Assembly (NCBI GenBank): GCA_949448405.1
Contig: CASTFX010000011.1
Span: 1 to 16,541 of the forward strand
Direction: 5' to 3'
Source of the DNA: an uncultured Clostridia bacterium
GTDB lineage: Bacteria > Bacillota > Clostridia > TANB77 > CAG-508
DNA length: 16,541 nucleotides
Part shown: one piece after another, positions 13,680 through 16,541 of the stretch
Layout: every line of letters begins with the position of its first letter
How positions within the stretch are numbered: the stretch's first letter is position 1
Notes under the pieces: model-generated
What the model was told of the DNA's origin: nothing
Databases searched by the model: none
What the model saw: the letters and a program-made list of their open reading frames with translations, nothing else
Made by a program: the position numbers and the translations under genes

Positions 13680-16379
13680 TTATTCCTCACTTTTTAATGT
13701 ATTGACTTTAAATAATTTAAGCAATTCTACTATAACTAAAGGAGATATAATTAGTAAAATTGTTTCAATTATATTTTCTTTTGGAAGCATAGCTATACTA
13801 AAGATTTCTCTAAGCGCAGGAACAAATAGTATTGTAAGAACTAAAGCTGCTGATACAACTATTGCAAGTATTAATTGCTTATTTCCCAATATTCCTGTTT
13901 TAAATACAGACTCTTTATTGTTTCTTACATTAAACACATGTACAAGTTCTGAACCAGCAAGAACGATAAATGCCATAGTCTGAGCTATTTCTATTCTTTC
14001 ACTATCTAACATTCCTTCTGTTGAAGCAAGTCCTATTATAAAAGCTACAAGTGTTAATATTCCTATCATTGCGCCTTGGTAAATTACTCTAAATAACATT
14101 CCACCTCTAAAAATGCCTTTTGAATTATCTCTTGGTTTCCTATTCATTATATTATCTTGTGCAGGGTCTACTGCAAGTGCTAGTGCAGGTAATGAATCAG
14201 TAACTAGATTTATCCAAAGTATGTGTATTGCAAGAAGTGGTGAAATTGCTCCCACGTCTGCTATGTTAAACCAATTTGCAAGTAACGGTGCAAGCATTAT
14301 AGCTAAGAATAATACTACAATTTCTCCTATATTGCTTGATAAAAGGAATTGAATTACTTTTAATATATTGTCGTAAATTCTTCTTCCTTCCTCTACTGCT
14401 GTCACAATACTTGCAAAATTATCATCTGTCAAAATTACTTCTGCAGCTTCTTTTGCAACATCTGTACCGACTTTTCCCATTGCACAGCCTATATCTGCTG
14501 TCTTTAGTGCTGGTGCATCGTTTACACCATCTCCTGTCATTGCTACAACTTCTCCATTAGTTTTCCATGCCTTTACAATTCTTACTTTGTGCTCTGGAGA
14601 AACTCTCGCATAAACACAGTATTTCCTAATATCTCTTATAAGCTCTTCATCTGATATATTATCTAAATCTTGTCCTGTTATTGCCTCTTCTTCATTCTCT
14701 AATATTCCTAATTCTTTTGCTATTGCTATAGCTGTAATTTTATGGTCTCCTGTAATCATTACAGTTTTTATTCCAGCATGTTTACATTTTTCTACTGCAA
14801 GCTTTACTTCTGGTCTTGGTGGGTCTATCATTCCACACATTCCTAGGAATATTAAGTCTTTCTCAATATTATTCATTTCTTCATCAGTTGGTATATGGTC
14901 TAATTCTTTATATCCACATGCAAGAACTCTTAAAGCTTGTCTTGCCATTTCTTCATTACATTTGTATATCTCTTTTTTATATTCTTCTAAATCTTGTTTT
15001 ATACAATCTTTTGTTTCGTATGATACACATTTAGATAAAAGTTCATCTACTCCACCTTTTGTGTATACAATATATTTACCATTTACTTCATTAACAGTTG
15101 TCATCAACTTTCTTTCTGAATCAAATGGTATCTCTTTTTCTCTAGAATTTGATTTAAGAATTCCCTTACCATAGCTTAGCCTAAATCACATATCAATTAA
15201 TGCTGTTTCTGTTGGATCTCCTGTAAGTTCATTATCTTTTCCTACTTTTGTATCATTACAAAGCATATTAGCATATACCATTTTTTCAAGCAATTCACTT
15301 TTTTCAGCATTTTCTAAATCATATATTTTTCCATTAAGAAATAGCTTCTTTACTGTCATTTTATTTTGAGTAAGTGTTCCAGTTTTATCTGAACAAATAA
15401 CAGTTGCACTTCCTAAAGTCTCAACAGCAGGTAACTTCTTAACTATAGCATTTTTCTTTACCATTCTTTGCATACCTATTGCAAGAACTATAGTTGATAC
15501 TGCTGCAAGTCCTTCTGGTATTGCTGCAACAGCTAAACTAACTGCTGTCATGAACATATCTACTATTTCTTTGCCTTCTGCAATACCTATTAAAAATATT
15601 ACTATACATATAACTAAGCATGCTATACCAAGTGTTTTGCCAAGTCCGTTTAGTCTTTTTTGAAGTGGTGTTTCTTCTTCTACTACTTCATTTAACATAC
15701 CTGCTATTTTTCCAACTTCTGTGTTCATTCCGATTGTTGTTACTATACCTTTTCCTCTTCCATATGTTACCATACTTGAAGAAAAAGCCATATTTTTTCT
15801 ATCTCCAAGACTTGTCTTTTCATCCTTTATCTCATCTGTAATCTTTTCTATTGGAACTGATTCTCCAGTTAATGCTGCTTCTTGTATTTTCAAGTTTATT
15901 GCTTCTACAAGTCTTATATCTGCTGGAACATAATCTCCTGTTTCAAGTACCACTATATCTCCTGGAACAAGTTCTCCTGCAGATAACATTTCTATCTTTC
16001 CATTTCTTATAACTTTTGACATATGTGCACTTAATTTTTGCAAAGCTTCTAATGACTTCTCTGCTTTATTTTCTTGTACTAATCCAATAATGGCATTTAC
16101 AATTACTACTATCATAATTATTATCGAATCAGTAAAACCTTCCCCTTGTTTAATACCTACAACTGCTGATACTATTGCAGCAATTATTAGGATTATTATC
16201 ATAAAATCCTTAAATTGTTCTAGGAATTTCACTACTATACTTTTCTTTTTCTTTTTTTCAAGCTCATTATATCCATATGTGTCTTGCTTATCTCGTATTT
16301 CTTCGTCTTTTAAGCCATTATTTATGTCCGTTTTAAGCTCTTTTTCTACTTCGCTTATTTTTTTGCTAAAATATTCCAT
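13680..16379 (-). CDS. P-type Ca2+-transporting ATPase with one in-frame TGA
   Basis: Cation pump of the PMR1/SERCA-like P2A class, about 899 residues. The first part (397 codons) has an N-terminal actuator region, TGES (171-174), the transmembrane PEGL (288-291) and phosphorylation site DKTGT (D331) and runs to GDPTETALIDM. It is then interrupted by TGA at 15186-15188. The same frame continues FRLSYGKGILKSNSREKEIP, FDSERKLMTTV, KGGVDELL, TGDHKITAIAIA, TGDGVNDAPALK (615-626) and C-terminal membrane helices to TAA at 13680. No frame change is needed. Relatives often have Gly at the TGA position (DMGFKL), one base from GGA. This could be a nonsense mutation, sequence error or TGA read as an amino acid. 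There is no in-frame CGG. The pump probably exports Ca2+ and is co-transcribed with the deacetylase. Confidence 0.88.
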
Positions 16380-16413
16380 ATGAACTTTCCTTTCCTAAAA
16401 TTTTATATTGTTT

Positions 16414-16442
16414 ATTCTACCACAAATTATTTTTTATATCAA
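16414..16442 (-). promoter_or_regulatory. Promoter of the ATPase-deacetylase operon
   Basis: On the minus strand TTGATA (16437-16442), 17-bp spacer, TAGAAT (16414-16419) with extended TGG, about 35 nt before the ATPase start; GGAAAGG lies between. Confidence 0.65.
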
Positions 16443-16507
16443 TAAATTTCATTTTTCTACAATTTTTTTAAGAATTTTTTATTTTTTTAAATTTAAATTG
16501 CAATCAT

Positions 16508-16530
16508 AACCCCCAGTAAAACTGGGGGTT
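16508..16530. terminator. Short G/C hairpin at the right edge
   Basis: Perfect 10-bp stem (16508-16517 with 16521-16530), AAA loop. The T-run is weak on both strands, so it may be a terminator of an unseen neighbour or a dispersed palindrome. The same 10 bases TTGCAATCAT flank it (16498-16507) and lie in the 2358-2404 hairpin (2392-2401). Confidence 0.5.
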
Positions 16531-16541
16531 TGCTCTTAGCC

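Noticed and set aside
15186..15188. Genetic code 25 (TGA = Gly) or code 4 (TGA = Trp)
   Set aside because: Only one internal TGA is seen, Trp is encoded by TGG elsewhere, and the gene set is Firmicutes-like rather than that of code 25 lineages. The evidence is too thin to call.

Overview
The window is about 30% G+C with tightly packed, mostly minus-strand genes. The order ylxM-ffh-rpsP-khpA-rimM-trmD-rplS is the classic Firmicutes translation/secretion cluster, and codon use, strong TTGACA/TATAAT promoters and GGAGG ribosome sites fit a low-GC clostridium. I cannot place it more finely.

Layout, left to right. 1-2260: an OmpR-type response regulator and its multi-pass sensor histidine kinase (minus; the kinase runs off the left edge). 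2358-4954: a block of different composition holding an FtsH-type membrane protease and a small unrecognised gene, flanked by two strong hairpins. 4978-9124: the rplS-to-ylxM operon read leftwards from one promoter. 9154-9930: two tandem copies of a short unit with a hypervariable-looking, GC-richer core encoding the C-terminal tail of a protein, each with its own promoter-like sequence and terminator. 10027-10947: two small exported proteins with C-terminal membrane anchors. 11128-11580: smpB. 11655-16379: fba (class II aldolase), a long imperfect hairpin element, a membrane-anchored polysaccharide deacetylase and a P-type Ca2+ ATPase (minus).

Main observation. Five genes (histidine kinase, trmD, ffh, ylxM, smpB) look frameshifted, but eleven of the breaks are the same event: one extra C directly in front of an in-frame GGA or GGG glycine codon, so the ribosome meets CGG followed by A or G. 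Skipping that C, or reading CGGR as a four-base glycine codon, restores the family sequence each time, including the trefoil-knot glycines of TrmD and the conserved glycines of SmpB. The sites lie on the sense strand and at a codon boundary in genes of both orientations. By eye, no other in-frame CGG exists in the host-type genes. This looks like systematic +1 decoding at CGG rather than random error. The FtsH block is the exception: its two genes use CGG as ordinary arginine in intact frames, which suggests recent acquisition or a chimeric join.

Further oddities are one in-frame TGA in the Ca2+ ATPase, a differently shaped break near the 3' end of ffh, and an uncertain 3' end of trmD.
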